From Chondrosia reniformis (lineage: Eukaryota; Porifera; Demospongiae; Chondrillida; Chondrillidae): a stretch of 64,000 nucleotides of DNA. Shown piece by piece: positions 47,043 to 59,800 of the stretch. The stretch covers positions 4,837,673 through 4,901,672 of the forward strand of contig OX359197.1 in the NCBI GenBank assembly GCA_947172415.1. The letters are read 5' to 3'. The notes under the pieces were generated by a model. That model saw only the letters and a list, made by a program, of their open reading frames with translations, did not search any database and was not told the origin of the DNA. How positions within the stretch are numbered: position 1 is the stretch's first letter; the number at the start of each line of letters is the position of its first letter. The position numbers were made by a program, and so were the translations under genes.

Positions 47043-49137
47043 TAGATGTCTGTGAATGCTGACACAACCATTTAGCTTCATATCTCTCCATTTGATAGAG
47101 TAACAGCCTTCAATGTATATTAAATTCTGGTATACAAAGATAATGTATTGTGAGAGATAGGGCAAATTTTAAGTTTCATCAAAATTTCAAAAACCCATTG
47201 GACAGGTTCTATAGATGTCTGTGAATGCAGACACAAAGATTTAGCTTCATATCTCTCCATTTGATAGAGTGACAGCCCTCAATGTACATAAAATTCTGGT
47301 ATACAAAGATAATGTATTGTGAGAGATAAGGCAAATTTTAAGCTTCATCAAAATTTCAAAAACCCATTGAACGTGCTCTATAGATGTCTGTGAATGCTGA
47401 CACAAAGATTTAGCTCCATATCTCTCCATTTGATAGAGTGACAGCCCTCAATGTACATATAATTCTGGTATACAACGTTAATGTATTGTGAGAGATAGGG
47501 CAAATTTTAAATTTAAGTTTCATCAAAATTTCAAAAACCCATTGAACGTGCTCTATAGATGTCTGTGAATGCTGACACAAAGATTTAGCTCCATATCTCT
47601 CCATTTGATAGAGTGACAGCCCTCAATGTACATAAAATTCTGGTATACAAAGATAATGTATTGTGAGAGATAGGGCAAATTTTAAGTTTCATCAAAATTT
47701 CAAAAACCCATTGGACAAGCTCTATAGATGTCTGTGAATGCTGACACAAAGATTTAGCTTCATATCTCCCCATTTGATAGAGTGACAGCCCTCAATGTAA
47801 ATTAAATTCTTGTAAACAAAGATAATGTATTGTGAGAGATAGGGCAAATTTTAAGTTTCAGTAAAATTTCAAAAACCCATTGGACATGCTCTATAGATGT
47901 CTGTGAATGCTGAAACAACCATTTAGCTTCATATCTCCCCATTTGATAGAGTGACAGCCCTCAATGTAAATTAAATTCTGGTATACAAAGATAATGTATT
48001 GCGAGAGATAGGGCAAATTTTAAGTTACAGTAAAATTTCAAAAACCCATTGGACATGCTCAATAGATGTCTGTGAATGCTGAAACAACCATTTAGCTTTA
48101 TATCTCTCCATTTGATAGAGTAACAACCCTCAATGTACATAAAATTCTGGTATACAAAGTTAATGTATGGTGAGAGATAAGGCAAATTTTAAGTTTCATC
48201 AAAATTTTAAAAACCCATTGGACGTGCTCTATAGATGTCTGTGAATGCTGACACAAAGATTTAGCTTCATATCTCTCCATTTGATAGAGTGACAGCCCTC
48301 AATGTACATTAAATTCTGGTAATATAAAGATAATGTATTGTGAGAGATAGGGCAAATTTTAAGTTTCATCAAAATTTCAAAAACCCATTGAAAGTTCTCT
48401 ATAGATGTCTGTGAATGCTGACACAAAGATTTAGCTTCATATCTCTCCATTTGATAGAGTGACAGCCCTCAATGTACATAAAATTCTGGTATTCAAAGTT
48501 AATGTATGGTGAGAGATATATAGGGCAAATTTTAAGTTTCATCAAAATTTCAAAAACCCATTGAACATGCTCTATAGATGTCTGTGAATTCTGACACAAA
48601 GATTTAGCTTCATATCTCTCCATTTGATAGAGTGACAGCCCTCAATGTACATATAACTCTGGTATACAAAGTTAATGTATTGTGAGAGATAAGGCAAATT
48701 TTAAGTTTCATAAAAATTTCAAAAACCCATTGAACGTGCTCTATAGATGTCTATGAATGCTGACACAAAGATTTAGCTTCATATCTCTCCATTTGATAGA
48801 GTGACAGCCCTCAATGTACATAAAATTCTGGTATACAAAGATAATGTATTGTGAGAGATAGAGCAAATTTTAAGTTTCATCAAAATTTCAAAAACCCATT
48901 GGACATGCTCTATAGATGTCTGTGAATGCTGACACAAAGATTTAGCTTCATATCTCCCCATTTATAGAGTGACAGCCCTCAATGTAAATTAAATTCTTGT
49001 ATACAAAGATAATGTATTGTGAGAGATAGGGCAAATTTTAAGTTTCATCAAAATTTCAAAAACCCATTGAACGTGCTCTATAGATGTCTGTGAATGCTGA
49101 CACAAAGATTTAGCTTCATATCTCTCCACTTGATAGA
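47043..49137. repeat. Satellite segment 7, about 12 monomers
   Basis: A diverged series similar to the monomers after interblocks 1 and 2; one monomer carries an extra AAATTT (near 47509) and one the ATATAGGG variant. Confidence 0.9.
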
Positions 49138-50197
49138 GTTACAGAACTACAGTTAATGTACTGTTTTGTTAGAGAAAATTGCGTAATACTATATATGGCC
49201 GACCGTTAGAAGGTTTAATATTACAATAAAGTCAAAATTCCATACTATATCTGAAAATATAGAATACTTTCCAATTTTTTTATACATAGGGATATGCACT
49301 TTGTAGTACTTGATTGTTATTGAAGTACTATCTATCCATATATTTTATATGGATCTCGTTAAAGTGAAATTTCGTCAATCGACAGCCAACGAAACTCCAA
49401 AGAAAAAAAGTTGGACCATACCGAACGCTACCATCCACGACGCTCATAGGCCGGGATCGGTGGTAACGCTCTGCCGAGTTGAGCTTTGGGTGTCACTTGC
49501 GTGAGAAGAACCAGTTCTTCTCGATATGGCCGACTCATATGAATCCTTAAAGATATCAGATGCCAATCCCACATTACGTGGAACCCCCCCGAAATCCGGA
49601 TTATTGGTGAGCACATCTCTATGGCACCAACCGATTAGGAGACAGCTTCAGAGTCTAAGCGCTACCAACCTCTATGGGAACCGCAACCACCATAGAGATG
49701 TGTCCAGGTAGGCCTACTATATAAGGATTTTCGCTTCTATTTATATGAAGTTTTGTCCAAAGAAAACGGTTGTGGTTGGGACCTTTTTTAATACATTTCT
49801 CGTTATTTCCAGATCAGTGAATTGTTTCAAGCAAGTTTAAAGACATAGGCAGTATTAGTGGTTCACCTGAAAACTGGGAAAAGCGAAACAAATCCTGTAA
49901 GTGTCTTGAAGGGCCGAGGAGAACGACTTTTCTGATCCCAATTATTTTCGAGAAATCGTCAATTTATTCCACTTTAATTCCAGACCAGTGAACCGTTCCA
50001 AGCAATTTTACACACATACGCAGTATTTCCAATACATCTCAAAACTGTGGCAAATGGATAAAAGCCTGTATGTGTCTTGGTGGAGGGAGGAGAGCGACTT
50101 TTCATGATACAGAAAACTAGATATAGTGAGGGATCCGATATTTATCGCCTGTACGATATTAATGTCTATGATCGATATTTCAACTAGGTCGTTTTTT
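49138..50197 (+). repeat. Satellite interblock 7 (1.06 kb)
   Basis: Subtype B; private changes include ATTACAATAAAG and CACATCTC for CACGTCTC. Confidence 0.9.
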
Positions 50198-50650
50198 AGA
50201 TGTCTGTGAATGCTGACACAACCATTTAGCTTCATATCTCTCCATTTGATAGAGTGCCAGCCCTCAATGTACATATAATTCTGGTATACAAAGTTAATGT
50301 ATTGTGAGAGATAGGGCAAATTTTAAGTTTCATCAAAATTTCAAAAACCCATTGAACGTGCTCTATAGATGTCTGTGAATGCTGACACAAAGATATAGCT
50401 TCATATCTCTCCATTTGATAGAGTGACAGCCCTCAATGTACATAAAATTCTGGTATACAATGATAATGTATTGTGAGAGATAGGGCAAATTTTAAGTTTC
50501 ATCAAAATTTCAAAAACCCATTGAACGTGCTCTATAGATGTCTGTGAATGCTGACACAAAGATTTAGCTTCATATCTCTCCATTTGATAGAGTGACAGCC
50601 CTCAATGTACATAAAATTCTCGTATACAAAGTAAATGTATTGTGAGAGAG
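50198..50650. repeat. Satellite segment 8, last 2.7 monomers
   Basis: The array ends inside a monomer at TATTGTGAGAGAG; single-copy sequence starts at CATCAATTTAC, 50 bp from the stop codon of the small secreted-peptide gene. Confidence 0.9.
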
Positions 50651-50701
50651 CATCAATTTACTACTTTATAGACACTTACGCATTCGTGCATGTTCTACCA
50701 A

Positions 50702-51041
50702 TTATCCATTTGAATGTGCAGGTCCTTCGTGATCTCCTCTCATTCCTAAGATAAGACTGAACATAATTGTAAAAGTATGAAGAACACGTCTTGTGCAACT
50801 GTGACACCTGTAAATAAAATAAACAAAATAGTCATTTAAAGCATATACATATATAGTAAAATAAATTCTATAGTATTATAAGTTCCATGGTATATATATA
50901 TATACTAATAAAGTGGCCCATCTCACTGGATACTTTCTATAGTCTAATCTCCTAGACTCACCTGCCAAACTGTTGTGCTGTGATGCTAGTCACTGCTATC
51001 AAAGCGACTGCCAAAAGTGTAACTAAACCAATACTTCGCAT
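50702..51041 (-). CDS. Small predicted secreted peptide (61 residues), two exons
   Basis: Exons 50962-51041 and 50702-50807, GT-AG intron, phase 2 at the junction, stop TAA at 50702. Exon 1 encodes a textbook signal peptide (MRSIGLVTLLAVALIAVTS, then ITAQQFG). Exon 2 encodes RCHSCTRRVLHTFTIMFSLI and a short hydrophilic tail. Only two Cys are in the mature part. No family recognised. It lies between the satellite edge and the second GST. The model rests on a good signal peptide and clean splice sites; without expression data it could still be chance. Confidence 0.55.
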
Positions 51042-51535
51042 AATGGCCTTTTGAAGTAGAGAATTGCTTATAACTTTGACTTACAAATTGATCGACTTCT
51101 GCAATCAGCTTCATTTCTATTTAAATAGGACTCCGTATCTCTAAAAATATTTAACTTGTTTTTTGCCATAGTGTCTAAAGAGTATATAGTTGCAATATGA
51201 TAATATTCAAAAACAGGATAGTTGAGGGTACAGATAGTTTATGTAAACTATGAGTATGAATATCATTACTTATACATTTATGGTAGCATATTGCTAGCAA
51301 CTCGTTCGTTAGAGTTGTCCCTCGTACGGAGGTTGTCCGTTTCTCAGAGTGTCCGTTATTATTATATTAGAGGTGAACTGTGTTATGACATGCTGTCACC
51401 GCCTGACAGATGAACACGAGCTCTCCAGTGCGAAGGGCGGTGTCACGAGGTGTCAGTTTGTGTAGGAGTATATATATAATATCCGCTAGTTGTACCCACC
51501 CACTGACTTGCTCTGTCGATCAGCTGCAGGATAAC
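51042..51535. other. Intergenic between secreted peptide and GST copy B
   Basis: Divergent start codons are 494 bp apart. Upstream ATGs and a short open frame exist on the plus strand, but nothing supports a further gene. Confidence 0.4.
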
Positions 51536-52596
51536 ATGCCGTTGAAAGTTTACTTGGATCGCCTCTCTCAGCCTTGTAGGGCTGTATTATTGCTTCTAAA
51601 AGCCAACGACGTACCCTTCGAGGAAGTTGTTGTAAGCTTGTTAAAAAGTAAGCTAGATAGATAATCAACCATAGATTAAATATGACTGTGATCAAACCAA
51701 GTGTAGGTCTATAGTGCTAGTTGTATAATATTTCAGGAGTGTTGTGCACTATATATATTACAGTAAATGTGAATCCATTCTAAATTACTACTTATTTATG
51801 ATATACGTACGTATAGGAGAAAATCAAAACGAAGCTTTTGCAAAAGTTAACCCCTTTAAAGTGTTGCCAACAATTGAGGAAGATGGGTATATGTTATTCG
51901 AAAGCGCAGCCATTTTGACGTATGTAGCTGAGAAGTACAACCTGCCAGATCACTGGTATCCAAAGGACCTGAAGCAGAGGGGCAAAGTAGATCAGTACTT
52001 ACACTGGCATCATAGCCACACTCGTGGGTTGGCCAAATTGTTCTTTCCAAAGGTATGTATAGGTTTAATATTTTAAAGTTTCTATTAAATTTGTGATTTT
52101 TTTTAATAAGATTGACTTTAGATCTAAAATTTTTCATTGATAATATATCATGCAAAGGTATATTGTAAAATAGTTCTTTAACTACATTAGTTCCTTTTAT
52201 AATAAAGAAGTGTGGTTTTACCATTTTAGATTCATTTACAATGATTTACTTTGTGAATTTCACACATAGTTCATCATGCCGAAATTCATGAACAAATCTC
52301 CTAGTAAGGAGGCATTGGAGACTGCTGAGTCAGATGCTAAGAAAACCATGACAGCTTTAGATACATACTACTTGAAGGAAAGTAAATTTATCTGTGGTGG
52401 TGAAATATCCATTGCTGATCTCCAGGCGATCTGTGAAGTTGCACAATTTTGGATAGCTGGTGAATCTTTTGAAAGTGAATACCCAAATATTGTAAGGTGG
52501 ATAGAAGACTGCAAAGCTGAGCTGGGTCAACATTTTGCTGATGTACATCCGGAGGAAATGTTCCAGAAAGGCAAAAACTTCTTTGATTCCATTTGA
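51536..52596 (+). CDS. GSTT1: Theta-class glutathione S-transferase, copy B, 3 exons
   Basis: Exons 51536-51647, 51817-52052, 52270-52596; phases 1 and 0 as in copy A; 224 residues. The N-terminus MPLKVYLDRLSQPCRAVLLL has the catalytic Ser about position 11. FKVLPTIEEDGYMLFESAAI gives the glutathione-binding loop. NLPDHWYPKDLKQRGKVDQY and ISIADLQAICEVAQFW match copy A and animal GSTT. Introns are 169 and 217 bp, without the transposons present in copy A. A polyadenylation signal AATAAA is at 52728-52733. It is a clear paralogue of copy A, 32 kb away across the satellite array; by eye the two share well over half of their residues. Confidence 0.94.
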
Positions 52597-52727
52597 TAGA
52601 TTTAATGCTATAGATACATCCAAGTTGCTATTATGTGGCTGTATAGCTTGTAGAATAATTTTTTGAGTTGGCAAAAAGAATAAGTGATTGTTATAAATGT
52701 GCATTTAAAAGGAATGGTAACCAATTG

Positions 52728-52733
52728 AATAAA
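52728..52733 (+). terminator. Polyadenylation signal for GST copy B
   Basis: AATAAA 132 bp after the stop codon. It is followed at 52737 by TACCGTATATCGGGAA, resembling one end of the MITE at 11529. Confidence 0.55.
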
Positions 52734-53444
52734 TACCGTATATCGGGAATTGAATGCGTGTGTCAAAAGAATGCGAATTGCGAGAGTTTACTATACACGT
52801 CCCGTACACCTAAGCTTTATCTCGCATTCTTTTAGCCACAATGTTTGCTTAAACCCGTAATTTGCAATCTTTTACTCTCGCAAGCATAGCAGTTTGGCCA
52901 AACCCTGGAATCAGTTACATTCCTTTCTAGAAGCACCACACCACATCCAAACTGTAGAACAGAGAGAGGACAGCAGTGATCATGACCTAATTGAAGACGT
53001 GCTAAAAGCTGGTAGAAGACTTGATGATTTTAAATAACTTGTTTTGGGAAGACCACCTTACCACCATAATGTAGTTAGGTACCTTTACAGGAGGCAAGCA
53101 CTGAGAATCAGAAAACCTAATGCTATTACATTTAGATAAAATATTCTCACATTTATATATGCATTTCTTTGGTCTAGCAAATATTCTTAAGTACATCATA
53201 TATATGAGCATGGTCCAATTGGCTCCATGCTTAGATTTGAAATTATACACATAAAGTGGATGAAAACATATATAAATGAAACCAGACAGTGATCAAGTGA
53301 TACTGTTTATGTAGTGACATGAGCCTTGCCACAAACCATACAAATTCCCTATCACCTCTCCTTTTATATTGTATCCCTAATAGGAAAACAGTATATCTTA
53401 GGTATGTATAATTCCTTAGTCACATGCATACTGATATAGACTGA

Positions 53445-53604
53445 TCATGATCTTTAAGATGGTACATCTTTCGACTCTTTGAGCGTCTAAAAACGCAGTT
53501 TGTCTTGGTAAATCTTCTGCGTTTTTAGACGCTCAAAGAGTCGAAAGATATACTATCTTAAAGATAGGTTCGACGCAGTTAGAAGAAATCCTTATTCTAT
53601 TACC
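53445..53604. mobile_element. 160-bp miniature Penelope-terminus insertion
   Basis: Only the termini are present: AAGATGGTACATCTTTCGAC and AGCGTCTAAAAACGCAG pair with CTGCGTTTTTAGACGCT and GTCGAAAGATATACTATC, followed by the family's 3' tail (TTCGACGCAGTTAGAAG, ATCCTTATTCTATTA). A perfect 10-bp target duplication TATAGACTGA flanks it (53435-53444, 53605-53614). The remaining intergenic stretch 52740-53809 shows no gene. Confidence 0.75.
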
Positions 53605-53809
53605 TATAGACTGAGTATGAAATGGTAGAGTAATTGCTGAATAACTTTATAGACTTATACTGGATATGTGCGTATTTAAAGTATGAAACTCCGACCGATC
53701 AAATTCCTTTACATAATGCATAGGGCTACATAATATGATGTCTAGGCGTGTATACGTGAGGGCTGCGGTGGTTCTCGTTATGTAATCTATAATAAACAGT
53801 AGCCTTACC

Positions 53810-56800
53810 ATGAAGATGGAGATATCGATTGTGCTAGTACTGGTGATTCTCGCTCTACATGATAATTTTGGGAATGCGATGTGTCCCAATAGCTCTGGTA
53901 ATTTTACTTTTACAGTAGAAGAGTGTGGAAACGATGTGATCTCTTGTATCAGGGATAAAACAGCCAACTTAACCCGGGGTGACTGTGTTAATGTGTTTCT
54001 AGAGGGAGGAAACTATAATGTAATAGGAAACCTGACTGTAGGATTGTCTCTGCGACCGTCTACATCTTCATTGGTGTCTTTAACGTGTACTGAAGCAGGC
54101 GAAGAACGGAACGACAGCTTCCTAAGCGTTGAAAATAGTAGCTACTTGGAGTTATTTCGAATTAGCTTCAGTAGCTGCAGTCGAGCTGTAGAAGCGAACA
54201 ATGTAGAGACTGTAATTATAGACAGCAGCTCCTTCAAGTGAGTTTGGGAGAGTGGCATACTTGCGTATATTTGATGCACACGCTGAGATATGTAGGGCCT
54301 AAGTATACGCACTTAAATCCAAACGTAAATGTTTAAAATACACATTGAAAGAATACAATGGTATACAATTCTCCTAACTTATTAAAGATATGCCCAAGAT
54401 ATGCCTATGTAAACAATATCTAATATGTAGAATTCTATAGAATTGTGATCTTTAAATGCAGTGTTTTATAGGCATTGACATGTCTATAAGGGCACAGCTG
54501 GAACCTACTGTTCCTTTATATAAAAGGAGAGTATACGTAGAAAGGTACTCATTTCATAGGTTAAATATATTTAAAAAATCATATGCAAATGGCAGTACAG
54601 CTAGTGATCACTATTTTATTCCTCAGAAGTAGTCTGTTGACTAAACTGGTGTTCTAGGGTAAATAGCAACAGATTGATAATATAGCCACATGTTTATTCA
54701 GAATTTGTATAATAATGTGTAATTATGGCTCCTACTGTACTACATTTCAGCTAACCTTGTCCCTTATTAACATTAAAATTAGATTTTAACTCATTTATAG
54801 AAATATGAATGGATCAGGGGCTTTGAATATTTACAACTGTCTCAATGTAACAGTTGTAGATACAATATTTACTGATTGCATTAATCAAGGACGTTTCCTA
54901 GAGCCATACAGAGGTAACAGTGGAGCACTGTCCATCGGTTTTGAAATGGAAAGTAAACAAGCCAAAAGTTATATAATTGAGAACTGTACATTTAATGCAT
55001 CATTTGCTCTGGCTAATTATACAAGACAAAGCTCTTCAACAGAACTTGCATTAAAGAATATATTTAACGGTCGTGGTGGAGGACTTGCCCTTATATTCAA
55101 TGCTACCAGCAGTATCACTGTTCAAGTAATAGGAAGCACTTTCTATGGCAACAAAGCTGCATTTGCAGGAGGTGCAATTATGGTATTTTTGGAAGAAGAC
55201 ATAGGCAATAGTGATATTTTGATAGAAGGAAATTTCTTCCTAGAAAACTGTGCAGATAGAGGTGGTGGTATAGCCTTTGCTCTATTCAGTGGAAGTTCTC
55301 TTGGTCCGAATACTCTGAATGTAACCAGCAATGTCTTTGAGAGCAATAAAGCCACACGTGCAGCAGGATTATTTGTAATTCCAGCATATAATGGGATGAA
55401 CAATGTCACAATCTCATTGGACAATAGCTCTTTTAGGAATAATGAAGGATTATCTACAGTAGTCTTTTCTTCCTTAAGAAGCTTCTTGCTGACAGGAATT
55501 AGAACTACCCAGCCATTTGGGTTAGTAACATAAGTGCATAATAATAATGGGATCAAATTACTATCTTACTGATGTTTGAAGTATACAATGAAATGAAAAT
55601 GCTTGTTTAGTATTCTATATATTAAAACTCATTTTGATATATATCCATTACTAAACTCTCAGATTTTTTCTACATACTGCTTGATTTTAGCTTCATTTTC
55701 AGTAATATTTACTGTAACAGAATTTAGTTATTGTGTCTTTTGTTGTTATAGTGGACACAGTCCGCCCACCCTAAGGCCAGTGATGGAAAACATGTGAGTT
55801 GTCTTTGTTATCAAAATGTACATATTTTGGGAACACAAATATTTCAGTTTTCAAGTTAACACTCTATTGTATGCATAATTATATTTTTAGGAGGTTTGAA
55901 AATAACACAGCCGAATCTGGAGTGGTAGTGGCCATCAACTATCCCTTGCTTTTAAAAGGAAAAAATATTTTTACCAAAAACCAAGGATCCTCTCTTAGAG
56001 TTTGTCACTTTTTATGTAATTGTTTGTCATTCAGCTCAATCCATCTTTCAATGCATCCGTCCATCCGTCCATCCGTCCATCCGTCCATCCGTCCATCCGT
56101 CCATCCGTCCATCCATCCATCCATCCATCCATCCATCCATCCATCCATCCATCCATCCATCCATCCATCCATCCATCCACCCATCCATCCATCCATCCAT
56201 CCACCCATCCATCCATTTATCCATTCACTCCTGCTACTTCATTATAATGTTTATACAAATAGTAATTGTAACCTCAAATTAATCCTTTTAATATGAATAT
56301 AGATTGTGTCCACTGTAGTCAGGTTAGAGGGCTATCTAGGCTTCTTTGACAACGTGGTGTCTGGGGGCCGGGGAAGTGCCATGTTGTTTTCCAATGGACA
56401 GATTGAACTGACCAGAGACAGTGAGATTGCTATGGAGGGTAACATTGGAAGGTAAGTCAAAAAGCTTACATGTTTGCTTGTGTATTGTATATGATAAGGC
56501 TTCTTTTAATTGTCAAATTTATATTTGAAAGGATTCATCTTCTGATTTTTGAGCATCTAAAAAGTTGAACTGATCTTCTGTTGGACACTTCCACAGAAAA
56601 TCAAACGTCAAAAAGTTCCAAAGATATGTATGTACTATGCGTAACGCCAACTATCCTCTGATGATCTGCGCTGATCCACAATTCTTGATGCCGCTAACAC
56701 AAATGAACCACCTGTTTATAATAGCTTTCTCCTACAACTACTGAAAGGCTTACATCACTCTAAAAAGCAGTCACATCATGGTTGCCATGCACTAATAAGT

Positions 56801-59800
56801 GTTATCAATTAATTATATAGCCTATGCAATACAAGTATACAGTTCATTAATATATGTATATGTCAAACATAATATAAGTATGTGTATTATGTTATGATAG
56901 ATATAACATACTACACCCTACCAAGCAAGTGACAGAAGTGCAATTATCTCCCCTTTATTATTTGTACTTATATCCCATTGCCATGGCAACAAGCTGATAG
57001 TGAGGATGTTTATCTGCCATATAAAGAATGACTTGCTGATTAATAACTAAGATATACAGCAAGTACATGAGGAAGTGAAGCAAATTTTATTTTTGTTGTT
57101 GCCAGAATTCCTTTTCAATTTTAAGCAAATTTCATGCATTTTTTTCATTTCAATATCACTGACTGAATGCCATGGAAATGGGGTATACATCGGTTTTTGC
57201 CCATCACCTCGAACTTCTGCCAAAATGTACTTACTTTAAATATACATTTGGTATTAAACAGTGCATATTACTTTATAGCTTATTCACCATTTTCTTTGTA
57301 TGGTGTTGCTGTCTGTACGTACATTAAAAGTAACTGTTTGTATTTACGTATTTAAATATTGTAACAGCTAATTTCTATTAAATCTCTTTAAAAGTATTGG
57401 AGCAGCAATTTTCTCAGAACCAGTACTTGCTCAATCTCAGTTCTTGCAAACAATTGGCAATCCAAGTTGCTTTTTTGTGTATGAAGAAGATGACAATAGA
57501 ATATTAGGAGTTCAGGATTGGAAAGTAAGTGCAAGTAGGATATACCCTAAACTTAATTGACATTGTAGACTTCATAAATTATTTAAACGTATTAGCTGTG
57601 ATTAAAATTTCTTCCTTTAAAGGCAAGTGTGATAATCTCAAGCAACAGAGCCCAAGTTGGTTCAGCGATATATGCAGACCAGATTGAACAGTGTTCATAC
57701 TATATAGACGAGTCTCCGTTTTTCGATGTCACCTGTTTTTTTGATGGAAATGTTTGTAATACATCGATATCCAGTCCATTCACTTTCAGGTATCTACGTA
57801 CCTAGGAATATATAACAATATCTTTGTATGTATTAAATATACCTGTTTAGGTCTGGTGTCCATTACACTATATATTATGTACGTATATGTAAATTAGCTA
57901 TTAAATGTATACACTGAATCCTAAACTATGCATAATATAAGAGTAACTGTTCATTTCTCAGTGACAATACTAACAGCAGGCAGTCTGAATCTACCAGGCA
58001 TCACCACCTGTCTATAGCTACACCACCTGCTAAGTTTAAAATTGCTTGTAGCAATTTGAGTTTAACCTCAAATTGTAATGAGACTCAGATCAGTAATGTA
58101 TTGAAAGTAAGCATACGTATACATATGTACATATGGTATTGAACTATTAATTAGCCTTTGAAGGATGAAAATGTAATAATGTATACATATGTGAATGTAG
58201 GTAGAAGCATTTCCTGGTGAAACAATAGCTATTGCTTTGTCAGTATTAGATGATTTGAACTTTCCCACTTATGGAGTAATCAGCTTAGAAATAGCTGATG
58301 GTGTGAGTGTTATAACATTGCTAGTATTCTTTGGTTAGAAGTACAGTGGACCCTCGCTTATCCGAACCTCAAGTATCCGGCCACTCGGATTATCCAGCCT
58401 TCAATCCCATTTCTAATTACGTCCATCGTTTAATAGTATGTATGAGTTTACAACAATGGCTAGCTGTAGCAATTTCTCCTTGAAAAGGAAGTGTAGTTGT
58501 GATACTTTGATCAAACTAGCTTATTTGAACTAACCACTCGACAAAATCAACCGAAATACTACTTGTTCCTCGCTTGAAAATCTTGATTGAGGCGACTTTT
58601 CTTTTGGTGCGTACCGTATGTACAGTACAATAATTATTGCTTCACATATCCGGTCCTTACAGTTATCTGGACATAGTCCAGTCCTGGATAAGCAAGGGTC
58701 CACTGTATTCTATATGTATGTACTGTATGTACATATATACTCATTTGATGAAAGTATTAATTGCACGGCTTAGTAAAATGTATATTAAAACTTACTTTTG
58801 TCTACCACCTTGATTCGTATTTCATTGTGCAATTTAATCCATTTTTAATTTAGGAGGCACTGCATGTACGTATATGTGCATGCATATTATACAATGTACG
58901 TACGTGTATTAATTACTATTTAAGATATATTATTTTGATTGACTGTATTTTTTTCATTTCCTTAGTCTAAAGCACGTATTAATGAAACAGTATTCAGTAT
59001 ATATCCAGATGAACCTAATTACTTTTTCTCTTATACCTTTCAATCCGATGAGGACGTACAAGATACTCTTATCATTATTGGCTCTCTGTCTTCAATTATC
59101 ACAGTAAGCCACCAAGTATGGTACAAGCTTAGTCTATGTATTGTATGTATATTATGGTTTACATGCACAAATGCACATGCATCCAGCAAGGAAACATAGG
59201 ATTAGATTAGACAAGAGCAGTTTCCCTAGACTATGTTTACGTATATATAAAGGCCTACAGAAGTTTGAATGAAGACATACGTAGTTAGATTTTTACTTCC
59301 TTCTCTACTGGACCAGACAAACTGTTTCTGGGAATCTATGACTGTGTGAAGTGAATCCTTTTTTATAGTCAACTGGTAGTCTAAGTAGTTTAGAGATTTC
59401 TTTGATTTAGAGGCCAAACAGTAGCAAGGGTTATTATAATGCATGTTTGACAAACTTTCATACTTCTTAAGCAGTTTTTGAAGGTCATGATGGATTTGTC
59501 TGCACCTGCTAAAATGTACTGCTACATGCACATTAATTATTATGTATATTTATTGTTCATTGTCTCTTAATGAATATAATTTGTATCTATATATTTTTGT
59601 TAGTTTGATGTCATGGAGTATTTCAGTATAAATATTAGCCGAAAACACTGTCCAGTTGGACAAATCTTAATTAATGGGACTTGTGAGTGTTCTTTAGACG
59701 AAGGGGTTGTTCAATGTGATAGTAAAGCTTCAAGACTTCTACTGGAGGTACATGCAAATCACACCTCTACATACAGGTACCTGTAAACTGACAGCTCTGT

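Larger units (their letters stand above)
25153..50650 (-). repeat. 25.5-kb satellite array: 169-bp monomers plus seven 1.06-kb blocks
   Basis: Uniformly oriented 169-bp monomers (consensus marks: CAGCCCTCAATGTACAT, GTTAATGTATTGTGAGAGAT, AACCCATTGAACGTGCTC, GATGTCTGTGAATGCTGACA) fill eight segments totalling about 107 copies. Variants carry CTGGTATAC, CTCGTATAC or CTGGTATTC and a 4-5-bp ATAT insertion. Each intact monomer has a 60-codon minus frame (MERYEAKSLCQHSQTSIEHV...) whose stop overlaps the next ATG (ATGGAGAGATATGA). Because 169 is not a multiple of 3 the frame changes every unit, so I treat the frames as a by-product of repeat identity. The strand is given for those frames only. Confidence 0.97.

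Noticed and set aside
25153-50650. CRISPR array
   Set aside because: Repeats are contiguous 169-bp units without unique spacers, in a spliced eukaryotic genome.
25153-50650. CENP-B-box-like motif in the satellite
   Set aside because: I searched monomer and interblock for the TTCG...A..CGGG pattern by eye and found no convincing match.
53647-53967. 106-codon minus-strand frame over the first exon of the receptor-like gene
   Set aside because: It is the antisense shadow of an exon with a signal peptide and in-phase splicing; no own features.
56005-56296. Long Pro/His/Ser and Asp/Gly/Trp/Met repeat frames
   Set aside because: Translation of the (CCAT)n microsatellite in an intron; the same applies at 62208-62567.
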